Below are positions 48,227-57,626 of a stretch of DNA of 64,000 nucleotides, piece after piece. The translations under genes and the position numbers were made by a program. The notes beneath the pieces are model-generated. The model ran no database searches, had not been told where the DNA came from, and saw only the letters and a program-made list of their open reading frames with translations. Each line of letters opens with the position of its first letter. Within the stretch, counting starts at the first letter, position 1. This DNA is from Hevea brasiliensis (Eukaryota > Streptophyta > Magnoliopsida > Malpighiales > Euphorbiaceae), in the NCBI RefSeq assembly GCF_030052815.1, contig NC_079495.1, forward strand, positions 37,613,703 through 37,677,702, in the 5' to 3' direction.

Positions 48227-48654
48227 AGCTATCGAAAGGGTTTTACGGTCGCCTGGACGAACCCTCACCGAAGTGGGAAGGAATGAGGAGCCGCCAATTT
48301 AATTTTGAGGGAAATTAAAGAAAACCATTAGGGAAATGCAACTTAAAATGAAACCACTTCAAATACAGAGATTCTAAGTTTGGGGTATGTAAACGGGTAG
48401 GGAAGGTGTTAGGCACCCCACCTCGTCCCTCAATGAGGGTGAGCAGATTTAACCTTACGTTTTTTATAAATTAAAATCGATAGTTAGGGGGTTCGAACGG
48501 AAATGTTAATCCTTTTGATAAAAGGGAATATTTGATTTTTCACTAATTCGGATTACCCAGATACGCAAGTAAATGAGACGACCTTAGTGAATTGATGACG
48601 CGTAACGGTTTTTCATTTATGGGATTATTTTGCGTATTTGTTAAAATTCGGTTT
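48227..48654 (-). other. LTR-end region of G next to the primer site
   Basis: By position this is the 3' end of G's 5' LTR (U5). It contains TCGCCTGGACGAACC and GTGTTAGGCACCCC, wording I associate with Tat/Ogre LTR ends. The exact LTR terminus is not clear. Confidence 0.5.
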
Positions 48655-49472
48655 GAGAATCGGATAAGAACTCTCCTCCGATCTCTTTTTAGATTAAAAT
48701 TTCGATTGGAGATCGGATAAGAACTCTCCTCCGATCTCTTTCAGATATTAAAAATTTTGATTGAGAATCGGATAAGAACTCTCCTCCGATCTCTTTTAGA
48801 TATTTATTAGAATTTTGGTTGAGAATCGGATAAGAACTCTCCTCCGATCTCTTTTAGATATTTACTAAGATTTTTTATTGAGAATCAGATAAGAACTCTC
48901 CTCCGATCTCTTTTAGATATTTATTAGAATTTTTGATTGAGAATCGGATAAGAACTCTCCTCCGATCTCTTTTAGATGTTTACTAAGATTTTTGATTTAG
49001 AATCGGATAAAACCTCTCCTCCGATCTCTTTTAAATATTTATTAAAATTTTGATTGAGAATCGGATAAGAACTCTCCTCCGATCTCTTTTAGATATTTAT
49101 TAGAATTTTTTATTGACAATCGGATAAGAACTCTCCTCCGATCTCTTTTAGATATTTACTAAGATTTTTTATTAAGAATCGGATAAGAACTCTCCTCCGA
49201 TATCTTTTAAATATTTACTAAGATTTTTTATTGAGGATCGGATAAGAACTCTCCTCCGATCTCTTTTAAATATTTATTAGAATTTTTTATTGAGAATCGT
49301 ATAAGAACTCTCCTCCGATCTCTTTTAAATATTTATTAAAATTTTGGTTGAGAATCGGATAAGAACTCTCCTCTGATCTCTTTTAAATATTTATTAAAAT
49401 TTTTTATTGAGAATCGGATAAGAACTCTCCTCCGATCTCTTTTACTTGAATGAGAGTCGGATAAGGACTTTT
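48655..49472 (-). repeat. Tandem array of 15 hairpin units, period about 57-61 bp
   Basis: Fourteen full units and one weaker terminal unit. Each has AATCGGATAAGAACTCTCCT then CCGATCTCTTTTA and an AT-rich remainder. Within each unit GAGAATCGGA pairs with TCCGATCTC, so each forms a hairpin with a loop of about 12. The core is almost unchanged in all units while the AT part varies. Unit starts are near 48655, 48709, 48763, 48820, 48880, 48939, 48999, 49056, 49115, 49174, 49233, 49292, 49350, 49409 and 49452. There are no unique spacers. Confidence 0.9.
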
Positions 49473-51085
49473 CCGACCTCTTGAAATTTGATTACAGCTA
49501 CACATCATAAGAGCCGAAGACTAAGGGTTCTGACATTCGAAGATGTCGGGGACCCGAATAAGGCTTCTTTTAACTCATTGGTATCTTGTGACTAGATAGG
49601 GGATACCAGACTGAATTTTACCGACCTCCTATGTGATCGCCTTACCAATACCCTTCGGCAGGCAACATTTGCTCTATTTCATTTGCTAGTCTGAAATTCA
49701 ATTTTACTCCGACCCCCCACCTTTACCCAGTCATCTTCTCGAGCTAGTCTGGTGGTTCGACTTCGTAATTCTCTGATTTATTATCCGAACGTTTATTAAA
49801 AAAAACTCTTATGTTAAGATACTGCTACCAACATTTTATCAAACTACCTATACGTTACCCATAACCAGAACACCTACATTAGGAAATAATAAATGACCAA
49901 GAACAAATAAATAACATGAACTGATATATCAAAGATAAACTCAAGAGTAACCACCCATGTGGGACCTTCTAACATAAAACAAACTTTAACGAAAATTACG
50001 AGTGTAAAAGGAAAATAAAGACGAACACTAGATAAGGCAACGTTTCAGACACTCACCTGCAGGAAGTTGAACCTATTAAACTAACTATGGAGTCATGAAT
50101 GTTGCAGAGTTTCGGGCTAATAGTCTGGAGACTAATGCTTGCCTTGAAATGACGAATGCCTAGTTAGCATGTAATCGAACCGGAATGATAATGAATGAGA
50201 TTGAGCTCAGAAAATGAAAGTGGATATAAAGGTGGTGAAAACAGAACTGAAACTTAAGAAAGGGTATCGCAGAGCAATGAACAAATTGAAAATCATGAGT
50301 TCCAGTGTCCAATACTTCTTCAAAGAAAATACTTTAGAAAACTGGTTTCTAAAGTCTTTCTAGCTTAAAAATAGCAGAGTAGCAAAACTGAATCAATTTT
50401 CAGAGCCTTTCCACTATAATCACCACCCTTTTTCATTATTCCCCTCCATCAATAGTTTTCATGCAGGTATTTATAGGGAACGTGTGCTCCCAATGAAGGG
50501 TCAGGATTCCCCTTGAAGGAGATGAAAGGTTTGGACCTTAAAGGACATGATCTGATGTTTGAGAATCAGAGAGAATCAAAATGAACGGCTGAGATCCTTT
50601 TCAGAATATTTGTCCTTTCTCTCTTCTAATCTGACGACCCAAAATTTTCTTGTCAAGGGAGATCCGAGGGCTGGGAATAAAAGGCGCCGGTCTTGTCATC
50701 TTCTTCTTTGATCCAAGGGCTCTAAACTTGTCCTTACAAGTAAGATCAACGGTAGAGATTGAGATGCACAGGACTGTCATTACATACTCTGGCACCTGTC
50801 AGCAATGTGGGCGATTCTGTAAATGAGGCATGCGGAGGAGATTTGATCTCGTCTGCAACGCTTTAACTACCTCAACTCTAATTATGACGACAGTCATGGG
50901 AAGTTGTCTTATTCTCTTTGCATTCTGATCTCCCCTCCCTTTCGATCTTTCCAATATACTCTTTTTCCGAACTCTCATGCCGAGCCCCTCTCCCAATCTC
51001 TCTCATTCCATAGTCTTCTCCTTTGTCTGGGTCGGTTTAGTCAAGGCATTTATTCTTTCAATTTTCGAGGCGTCCTCTTCATTTT
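49473..51085 (-). other. LTR-like region of G, non-coding
   Basis: About 1.6 kb with no convincing gene; the open frames at 50601-51089 overlap on both strands and have no recognisable motif. GC content is higher than in the Tekay LTRs. It is presumably part of the long LTR of the Tat/Ogre fragment; the right LTR border is not defined. Confidence 0.45.
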
Positions 51086-51114
51086 CTAGTAGCCATAAAT
51101 GCTCAGACCTTCTC

Positions 51115-51124
51115 TATATATATA
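51115..51124 (+). promoter_or_regulatory. TATA-like box of first + strand unit
   Basis: TATATATATA, preceded by CCATAAATGCTCAGAC (51093-51108). The same preceding block (CATTAAATGCTCAGAC, 52068-52083) stands before the TATA box at 52087, so two related promoter segments exist about 1 kb apart. Confidence 0.45.
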
Positions 51125-51208
51125 CCCTCATCAGTAAATCCTCCCGCATTTCGTTTTCTCCTCTTTCTCACTTTTCCTATTCTAACTGCTCCGGTAACAA
51201 TCCCGGCC

Positions 51209-51622
51209 ATGATAGCTGCTTTTGATCTTTTCCCGGCTGTTCACCTTGTTCACTGACTGACAATTTTCGACCCTGGTGATCAAAAAATCATTGTGGCCAT
51301 ATTTGATGAAAGTGAGAGAACCGGACTAATTCACCGATCCAGATCGAGAATATCGATTGCGTTGACCCCGAATCGATCGATCGATGCAATCGGCGAACCG
51401 ATTTCGGGCAAGAAGACTGCTAATTTCCCTCCGATCTTTGGTGACTGCCCTTCGAAGTTCATTTGGCTTCTCACCACATTGGGTGTCCCGACAGCAGCTC
51501 AGTTTCGAGCGATAATATTGATGGTGATCTCTCTTATCCTCATGAGAGTCATAGTCACCCCATCTGAGCTGTACATCTATCCGATGTCGATGGCCGGTCT
51601 CCTGATCAAACACATCTTTTGA
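51209..51622 (+). pseudogene. Unrecognised + strand ORF behind the first TATA box
   Basis: The ATG at 51209 (MIAAFDLFPAVHLVH) is followed by an early stop; the same region is open in another stretch to 51622 (with an ATG at 51293: MAIFDESERTG ...). The end, [20 protein letters not shown], is moderately hydrophobic. I do not recognise the protein, and the opposite strand is open too (51326-51649), so coding is uncertain. It is followed by the 49-bp repeats and an A-rich segment similar in style to the end of the next unit. Confidence 0.3.
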
Positions 51623-51677
51623 TTCAGCCATGAGACCAGGCTTTGACATAGGCCTTCGCTAGATAGGATGTACTGCT

Positions 51678-51824
51678 GATCTCTAGAGATCGCCCAAATG
51701 ATGTAATTTCTCCTTTAATGTAATCTGATCTCTAGAGATCGCCCAAATGATGTATTCTCCCTTTTAATGTAATCCGATCTCTAGAGATCGCCCAAATGAT
51801 ATAATCTCCCTTTTAAAAATGAAA
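51678..51824 (+). repeat. Three 49-bp tandem units, each with palindrome GATCTCTAGAGATC
   Basis: The 14-bp perfect palindrome occurs at 51678-51691, 51727-51740 and 51776-51789, each followed by GCCCAAATGATRTAAT and a pyrimidine stretch TCTCCYTTTAA. The spacing is exactly 49 bp. The last unit runs into AAAAATGAAATACAATTATC. Confidence 0.9.
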
Positions 51825-52086
51825 TACAATTATCATTTTATTATTATTGCATTGGTTATTTTCCGATCTCTGATGTGTTTATCCGATCTGATTCTTAACT
51901 GAATAACCCTTAGCCGATCTGTCATTCCAAACAACCACCTCAATCTGCCGGTCCTTTAACCAGCCGATCTCTCCTTATTCAATTATGGAATTTCGAAATA
52001 TTCGTGAGACGTGTCAGAAAAAGCTAACGAATCCCGCTAACCAATGCGCCGCTTGGGACACCATGAGCATTAAATGCTCAGACGGG

Positions 52087-52094
52087 TATAAATA
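52087..52094 (+). promoter_or_regulatory. TATA box of the antisense Transposase_28-like gene
   Basis: TATAAATA in the context GACGGGTATAAATAGAGG, a textbook plant TATA box; transcription would start near 52120. An ACGT-core element (GACGTGTC) lies near 52010. It precedes the ORF start at 52251 by about 160 bp and is on the opposite strand to G's gag. Confidence 0.65.
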
Positions 52095-52250
52095 GAGGAT
52101 GGGTCCGCCAGTTGCTTCCTTATGTTATTTTCAGCCTCTCGCGAGCGATTCCAAAATCCTATCACTTTTTTCAAGTTCTGTCGACACCGATCACACTCCG
52201 GTAAGGGTTTTGATCTTTCTTTCAGTTTAAATTTTCTCTTTTCTTTGAAA

Positions 52251-54000
52251 ATGAGCGGCGCGTAGGGTCAGAGAGCGGCGAGCCCCCCTTCCGTCCATGT
52301 CTCGTGGTCGTCAGATGAAGTTGAGGTGGTCGGACCGAGCGGGCGATCTGAACCTCGTAAATCCTCTGTTCCAGCCCGTGGTCAAGCGGGACCGTCAAGA
52401 TGAACGCATTCTTCAGGGAGAGAAAACCTCCCCATGGACGAGCTGCCATCAATCCTTCAAGAAACTGACCTACAGCCATTCAGCCAAGAGTATAACATTC
52501 AGCCCGATTCGTACGATCTCATTAAGTGTCACAGTAATCTTCGAGCCGATCACTTCTTCGAAGAGAATGATATGATCATGGTATACGAAGAGAAATTAAA
52601 AGCCGGGCTGCGGTTCCCTCTTGACGATTTCTTCAAGGAAGTTCTAAAATTTCACCAAGTGTGCATAGCCCAAGTTAACCCGAACTCATGGCGAATCCTA
52701 GTAGCCTTCAGAGGCTTTTGCCGAGCCAAAGGACTCAGTCCTACAGCTAAGGTGTTTGCCGAACTACATAGGTTAACTCGTCGAAAGGACGACGAGTATT
52801 GGTTCTTTTAGGCGAACTCGCATATTGGGCTTTTTACTGATCTGCCCTCCTCCCTGAAGAATTGGAAGAATTGCTTCTTTATTCTGAGGAGCAAAATTCT
52901 GAACGACTTTGAGGGTTTCCCGCGTAGCTGGCTGCATCAGGGCCCGTTAATTCCGAAGCAGATCACCCTGAATAACGAAGAAGGCCTAATGGTGATGGAA
53001 CTGAAAGATCAGGCGGCCCGACAAAAGTTCTCTTGTTTAGATGCAGTAACAGCTGAACTGCATCATTGGACAATGGAGTTGATTACTGGTGAAGAACGCG
53101 GGCTTCAGCTCTCTGACCTCGGCCTCGGTACTTTCTATATCTCTAATCTTTGGGCCTTAGGGATCTCACTGACCTTTTCTTTGTGTAGGTATGGCGAGTA
53201 GCGAGGCTTCCAAGGAAAGCCGAAAGCGCAAGAGAGAGGTCTCCAGAAAAGTACGAGAGATGAAGTACGCCGAGGCCTCTCAGACGCCGAGGCACGATCC
53301 GAGTGAGGTAAAGGGAGGTTCGTCCCGACCTTCAGGACCACCGATCCCTGAAGTCGAAGTGGTTCGATCTCCTCCTCGTGAAAAAGAGCCGCCACCACCT
53401 CCTCCGATTGCTTCAAGTGCGGAAGGGGGTCCTTCCCAACCACCTGTGAGGACCCTTTCCCGTGGTGCTCAAATCCTGATCCATTCACTGGAGAAGAACC
53501 GGATGGTTCGAAAGAATCCAGGCTTTGCTAAGGTCTTGGGGTCTTCCATCTGCCTTCGGGAGGATCGGGATAGGCTAACCCCGAACGATCTCGATGATAT
53601 CCTGACCCAGACTATGAGCCTGAGTGTGGAGAGTTTGGTGAACCAACATATTATCCGGGAGAAGGCTCACCGTATGAGGCAAGAGATCGAAAAGGTGGGT
53701 CATGAAGCAGCTTCCCTCCGATCCCAACTTTCATCCGCCCAAAAATATATAGCTGAAATTGAGGGGCGGATGAAGTTCTACGAGGATAAGCTGACCGAGC
53801 AAGCCCATGTTCTTGAAGAGGTTCGGGCGCTCCGAGCCGCTGATGTTGCTCGCCTCCCTGATGAACTCAAGGCAAAAGAAGAAGAGGCGGTGACAAGGGA
53901 GGCCGGTGCTTATGTGAACGCCCATGGGGATCTCTTGGCCATGCTCAAGAAGCATTATCGTGAAGAGGACTTTTCCTGCATGATAGACCTGGCTCCGTAA
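52251..54000 (+). pseudogene. Antisense additional ORF: Transposase_28-like domain, intron, coiled coil
   Basis: The ATG at 52251 opens a frame to 53127, broken only by three nonsense codons (52263, 52401, 52809). A GT at 53128 and an AG at 53188 after CCTTTTCTTTGTGT define a 61-nt intron; splicing joins codon 53127+53189-53190 (GGT) in frame to the open frame 53191-54000, total 562 residues. Exon 1 has FFEENDMIMVYEEKLKAGLR, FPLDDFFKEVLKFH and NSWRILVAFRGFC, the pattern of the plant gypsy-type Transposase_28 domain (PF04195). Exon 2 has a basic, NLS-like ESRKRKREVSRK, a Pro-rich part and a coiled coil (about 53670-53930). Such antisense ORFs are known near the 3' LTR of Tat elements; the function is unknown. 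Confidence 0.7.
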
Positions 54001-54674
54001 GACGAAGAGGATAGCGAGGAGGAGGCTGAAGGTAATAGAAGAGGTGAACAAAATGTAGAACAGGCTGGGGGTGATCCTCCAGCCGAATGACTTGTATAAA
54101 TTTTTAATTTGAAATGAAATGAAGTTCCCCTTTTTTTTTTAATCACTGAATGAGATCGGAAAGTATCTAAGTTGCATAAGTGCCTAATTTTCTGAACATA
54201 TTAGAACAACTTGAAAGCAATTATTAACCTATGTATGAGAGATCGGTAAAACTTTATAGATATGAGATCGGCCTAAACCGAGAACAAACACTGAACGGAA
54301 CTTAAGATTATTAAAACTGGAAACCTGATCTGAACACTTAAGATCGGAAGCACCGTTAAGCTAGATTAAAACTTTAACTTTATTGAATAGCTATCCACAA
54401 TATTTATGAATGGGAAATCGGATGGCATGAAGAGTTAATGTTGGTCCAATTTCGTTTGACAAGAGAGATCGGAAATGTGATTGACCAGCCAAAAAAACTT
54501 GGTAATTGATTCAAGAGATCGGATAGGATTTAAATGATATGGAGACTTAATACTAATTTGATTCCTTTTGCAGAGAGATCGGAAATGTGATTAACTAGCA
54601 AAGAGAGGCTTGGTGCTGGGGATCAGTTTCAAAGTTTATTGATTCCGAGGATCGGCCAAAATATGGTGGTGACA
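54001..54674 (+). other. 3' region of the antisense gene, rich in GAGATCGG
   Basis: AATTTGAAATGAAATGAAGT and a T-run follow the stop, as expected for a polyadenylation region. GAGATCGG or GATCGG occurs repeatedly (54152, 54240, 54266, 54345, 54467, 54516, 54577, 54648). The same word is the arm of the hairpin array at 48655, which ties the region 48.2-54.7 kb together. It ends abruptly at B's LTR. Confidence 0.5.
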
Positions 54675-56097
54675 TTACCTAGCTCTAATGTGCTAATCTT
54701 AGCGTTCTTTAATTTTTGTGTTTTGGGTTACTATTCACTATACTATTCAAGTCAATTTGTTGACTTTCTAAGGCTTAATAGGTATAGGAATTTCAACTTC
54801 ACCCACATACCACATTTTGGTCACTAAATTTGTTGGTTTTGGTTGCTTACTCAAATTCTAAGTCTTTTAGGCAAATTTGTAAATTTTTAGTTTTGGTGTC
54901 TTAAGTTGCACTGTTCCATTGGTCATTTTACTGTTAGAATTTGGCAAAATGTCCTTCATAGAAAATGTTTCCTATTGTCTTAAGTTTATTCTCCTTTTTG
55001 AATCGCTCTAATTGGAGGTTTGTAGCTCAAGTTATAGCCATTTGAACCATGGCTGCCAGATTAAACTTAACCCAGATTTTCTAGGCAAATTTTGGTTCTG
55101 GCAGTTTTAGGTCACCAACTTTGGATGGCCAAATGACTTGGTTAATGGCATAATTTGGGTTTGTGTTCTTCATGAAAGTTTTAGGTCTATATCTCATCTG
55201 TCCACTGGTAAAATTGCAGGTCATTTAGACTTGCCTAGCTCAAGGTATGGCCAAATGAATAAATACTATTCATTTAGTCAGTTTGTACAGGGCAGACTGA
55301 GAATTTCGGGATTTGGTCAATTCATTCACTAGGTTTTGGTCACTTTTTGGGCATACTTCCTAAATGAAAATTGTGTCATTTGGTGTCTATTTTCATTCTC
55401 AATTGGTCTCATACCAATTGGACTTGTAAATTTTCAGTTTTAGTCCCTTAAAGGGACCTTGGTTCTGCTGCCAGCAGTATGACCACATGGAATCCGAATT
55501 TAACCTCAACTCCAACACTTCCAACACACTTCATTTGGTCAAAAATGACCATTTCTCACCTCAAACTAGGTCAACCACATCATTTCACCATTTCTCCACA
55601 TTTTGTCTCCCAAACCCTAGGTGTCCAAAACCCTAGTTCACCAATTAATTACATTTAATCAATTCAATGCATATCAATCTCCCTACCACATTCATACAAG
55701 CTTGCCTAACATATTAAATTCAATCAAACACAAGCATATGCATAGTAACCCTAGCTGGCCAAATTTTTAGTTTGGTCCTCTACAATTGTTTTTATTTCAT
55801 TTTAAGTTTATTTCTAAGTTAGTTAAGCTAAACACACAAAGTATAAACATAATTTTTTAAACTTAAATCACTAACCATAATTTGGATGTTCCCTTCTACA
55901 ATTTCCTCTTTTTCTTCATTCTTTCTTTGCTAAATCTCCTTCTCAAGTGACGGTGGTAAGGTTTTATGAAGTAATTATGGGAGAAATTGGGGTTTAGTAG
56001 GGATTTAAAAGCTTGAAGCAAGCTTTAATGGAGTTTTAAAAATGGAGAGGGAGAGTGTGAGTGAGGCAGCAACTTAGGGAAATAAGAAGACTTTTTT

Positions 56098-56129
<32 letters not shown>

Positions 56130-56735
56130 TATGTCTTAGGAAGACCATAAATCAATTTAATTAAATTTATTAATTATAATCTTTATGGCATCATGCATGA
56201 TGTCATCTCCCTTCACTTTTTCATTTTCTTTTTTTTTCTATTTATTTTTCTATTAATTCTTTAATTTAATTTCTAATTCCAAAATTTTCTTTTCTCCGAG
56301 TCAGCTCTCGGGGTCAATTGACCAAATTGCACCTCACTGGTTCATCTCGGTTTGCAAATAATTCAATATTTCTTCCGGCTCTCTAACCAAATTATTTGAC
56401 TAGCTTAACAATTCTTTTTCATGATTTTCTCTTTTTCACTATGTTTGCAATGGTCATAAGGACCGCAGCGTCACATTTTACGGTTCGAAATTTGAGTTTA
56501 AATCGACTTCGCAGTCATTCCCGAGAAGGTCACCCATCGCTATGACTCTCGGCTCGTTTAACTTCTTATGTTCTGTTCTTCTTATTTATACTTAACTAAT
56601 TGGCACTTACCAATTATTTGTGTTTATAGCTTATCTAGTTGTCTTAAGTGTGGTTCTAATCCCCTTAATTTTTCGGACCGACACCAATCACCGGAACAGT
56701 AAAATATACCAGGCTATGCAAATAGGGGTGTTACA
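54675..56735 (-). repeat. B 3' LTR, lacking its 3' 1.4 kb
   Basis: From TTACCTAGCTCTAATGTGC it follows A's LTR (29140-31401) to GGGTGTTACA. Promoter boxes (CATCATGCATGATGTCAT) are at 56189-56206, and there is a long pyrimidine run near 56090-56130. The missing part would contain the stem-loops. Because it overlaps A's 5' LTR fragment by about 0.65 kb and is followed by a polypurine tract, it belongs to a second element, not to A. Confidence 0.85.
56189..56206. promoter_or_regulatory. Promoter palindrome, B copy
   Basis: CATCATGCATGATGTCAT, one change from a complete palindrome. Same place as in A. Confidence 0.5.
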
Positions 56736-56756
56736 ATTCTCTCCCCCTTAAATAAA
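56736..56756 (-). other. Polypurine tract of B
   Basis: ATTCTCTCCCCCTTAAATAAA on the + strand, identical to A's tract. Confidence 0.85.
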
Positions 56757-56844
56757 TTTCATCTCGAAATTTTACTTAGTATCAATCTCTGAACAGCTGT
56801 GGGTGCTATCTCCTCATGTCCTCCTCACGTTCCCAAGTAGCTTC

Positions 56845-57621
56845 TTAGCCCAAATGATGGTTCCACAGCATTTTTACCAACGGTATCTGCTTGTTCCGTA
56901 GCTGCTTCACCTCATAAGCTAGAATCTCCATGGGTTCTTCCTCATATGTGAGGTCTGGATTCACTTCAATTTCCTCTACTGGTAGTACATAAGATGGGTC
57001 TGATCGATACCTCCTTAACATAGACACATGGAAGACATTATGTATCTTCTCCAACTCTGGAGGTAGTGCCAAATGATATGCCAAAGGACCCACTCTTTCC
57101 AGAACCTCATATGACCCAATGAAACGAGGACTCAGTTTCTCCTTTCTGCCGAATCTCATAATTCTCTCCCAAGGAGAAACCTTGAGGAATACTTTCTCAC
57201 CCACTGTATACTCAATATCTCTTCTCTTCATATCAATATAGGACTTCTGATGGTCTGATGCAGTCTTAAATCGATCTCTGATCACCCTGATCTTCTCCTC
57301 AGTTTGCTGAACAATTTCGGGTCCAATCATCTTTCTTTCACCAACGTCATCCCAACACAATGGGGTTTTACATTTTCTGCCATACAAAGCTTCATATGGA
57401 GGCATCCCAATGCTTGATTGGTAGCTCTTGTTGTAAGCAAACTCAATCAAAGGCAAGTGTGTGTTCCAACTACCCTCAAATTCAATCACACAAGCCCGTA
57501 GCATGTCCTCCAAGATCTGAATTACCCTCTCGGACAGGCCATCTGTCTGTGGGTGGAATGTCGTACTGAAGTTCAATCTAGTTCCTAGGGCTCTCTGAAG
57601 ACTACCCCAGAATCTAAAAGT
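56845..57621 (-). pseudogene. Integrase C-terminal part of B
   Basis: From the third catalytic residue region ([18 protein letters not shown]) through [30 protein letters not shown] and SPRFIGSYEVLERVGPLAY to LRNKQIPLVKMLW, one open frame of 243 residues. Upstream it is cut at 57621 by the copia insertion; downstream a stop at 56845 separates the chromodomain-like end. It keeps in frame the zone that is shifted in A. Confidence 0.9.
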
Positions 57622-57626
57622 GAAAC

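Noticed and set aside
48655..49472. Regular repeat array that resembles a CRISPR
   Set aside because: The interval between cores is a related AT-rich sequence, not unique spacers; no cas genes; plant repeat context.
51326..51649. - strand open frame of 107 residues in the Tat/Ogre region
   Set aside because: Overlaps an equally long + strand frame; no motif on either; cannot be supported as a gene.
54675..56735. Second half of A's interrupted 5' LTR
   Set aside because: It overlaps the first half by about 0.65 kb and is followed by a polypurine tract and integrase, so it is another element's 3' LTR.
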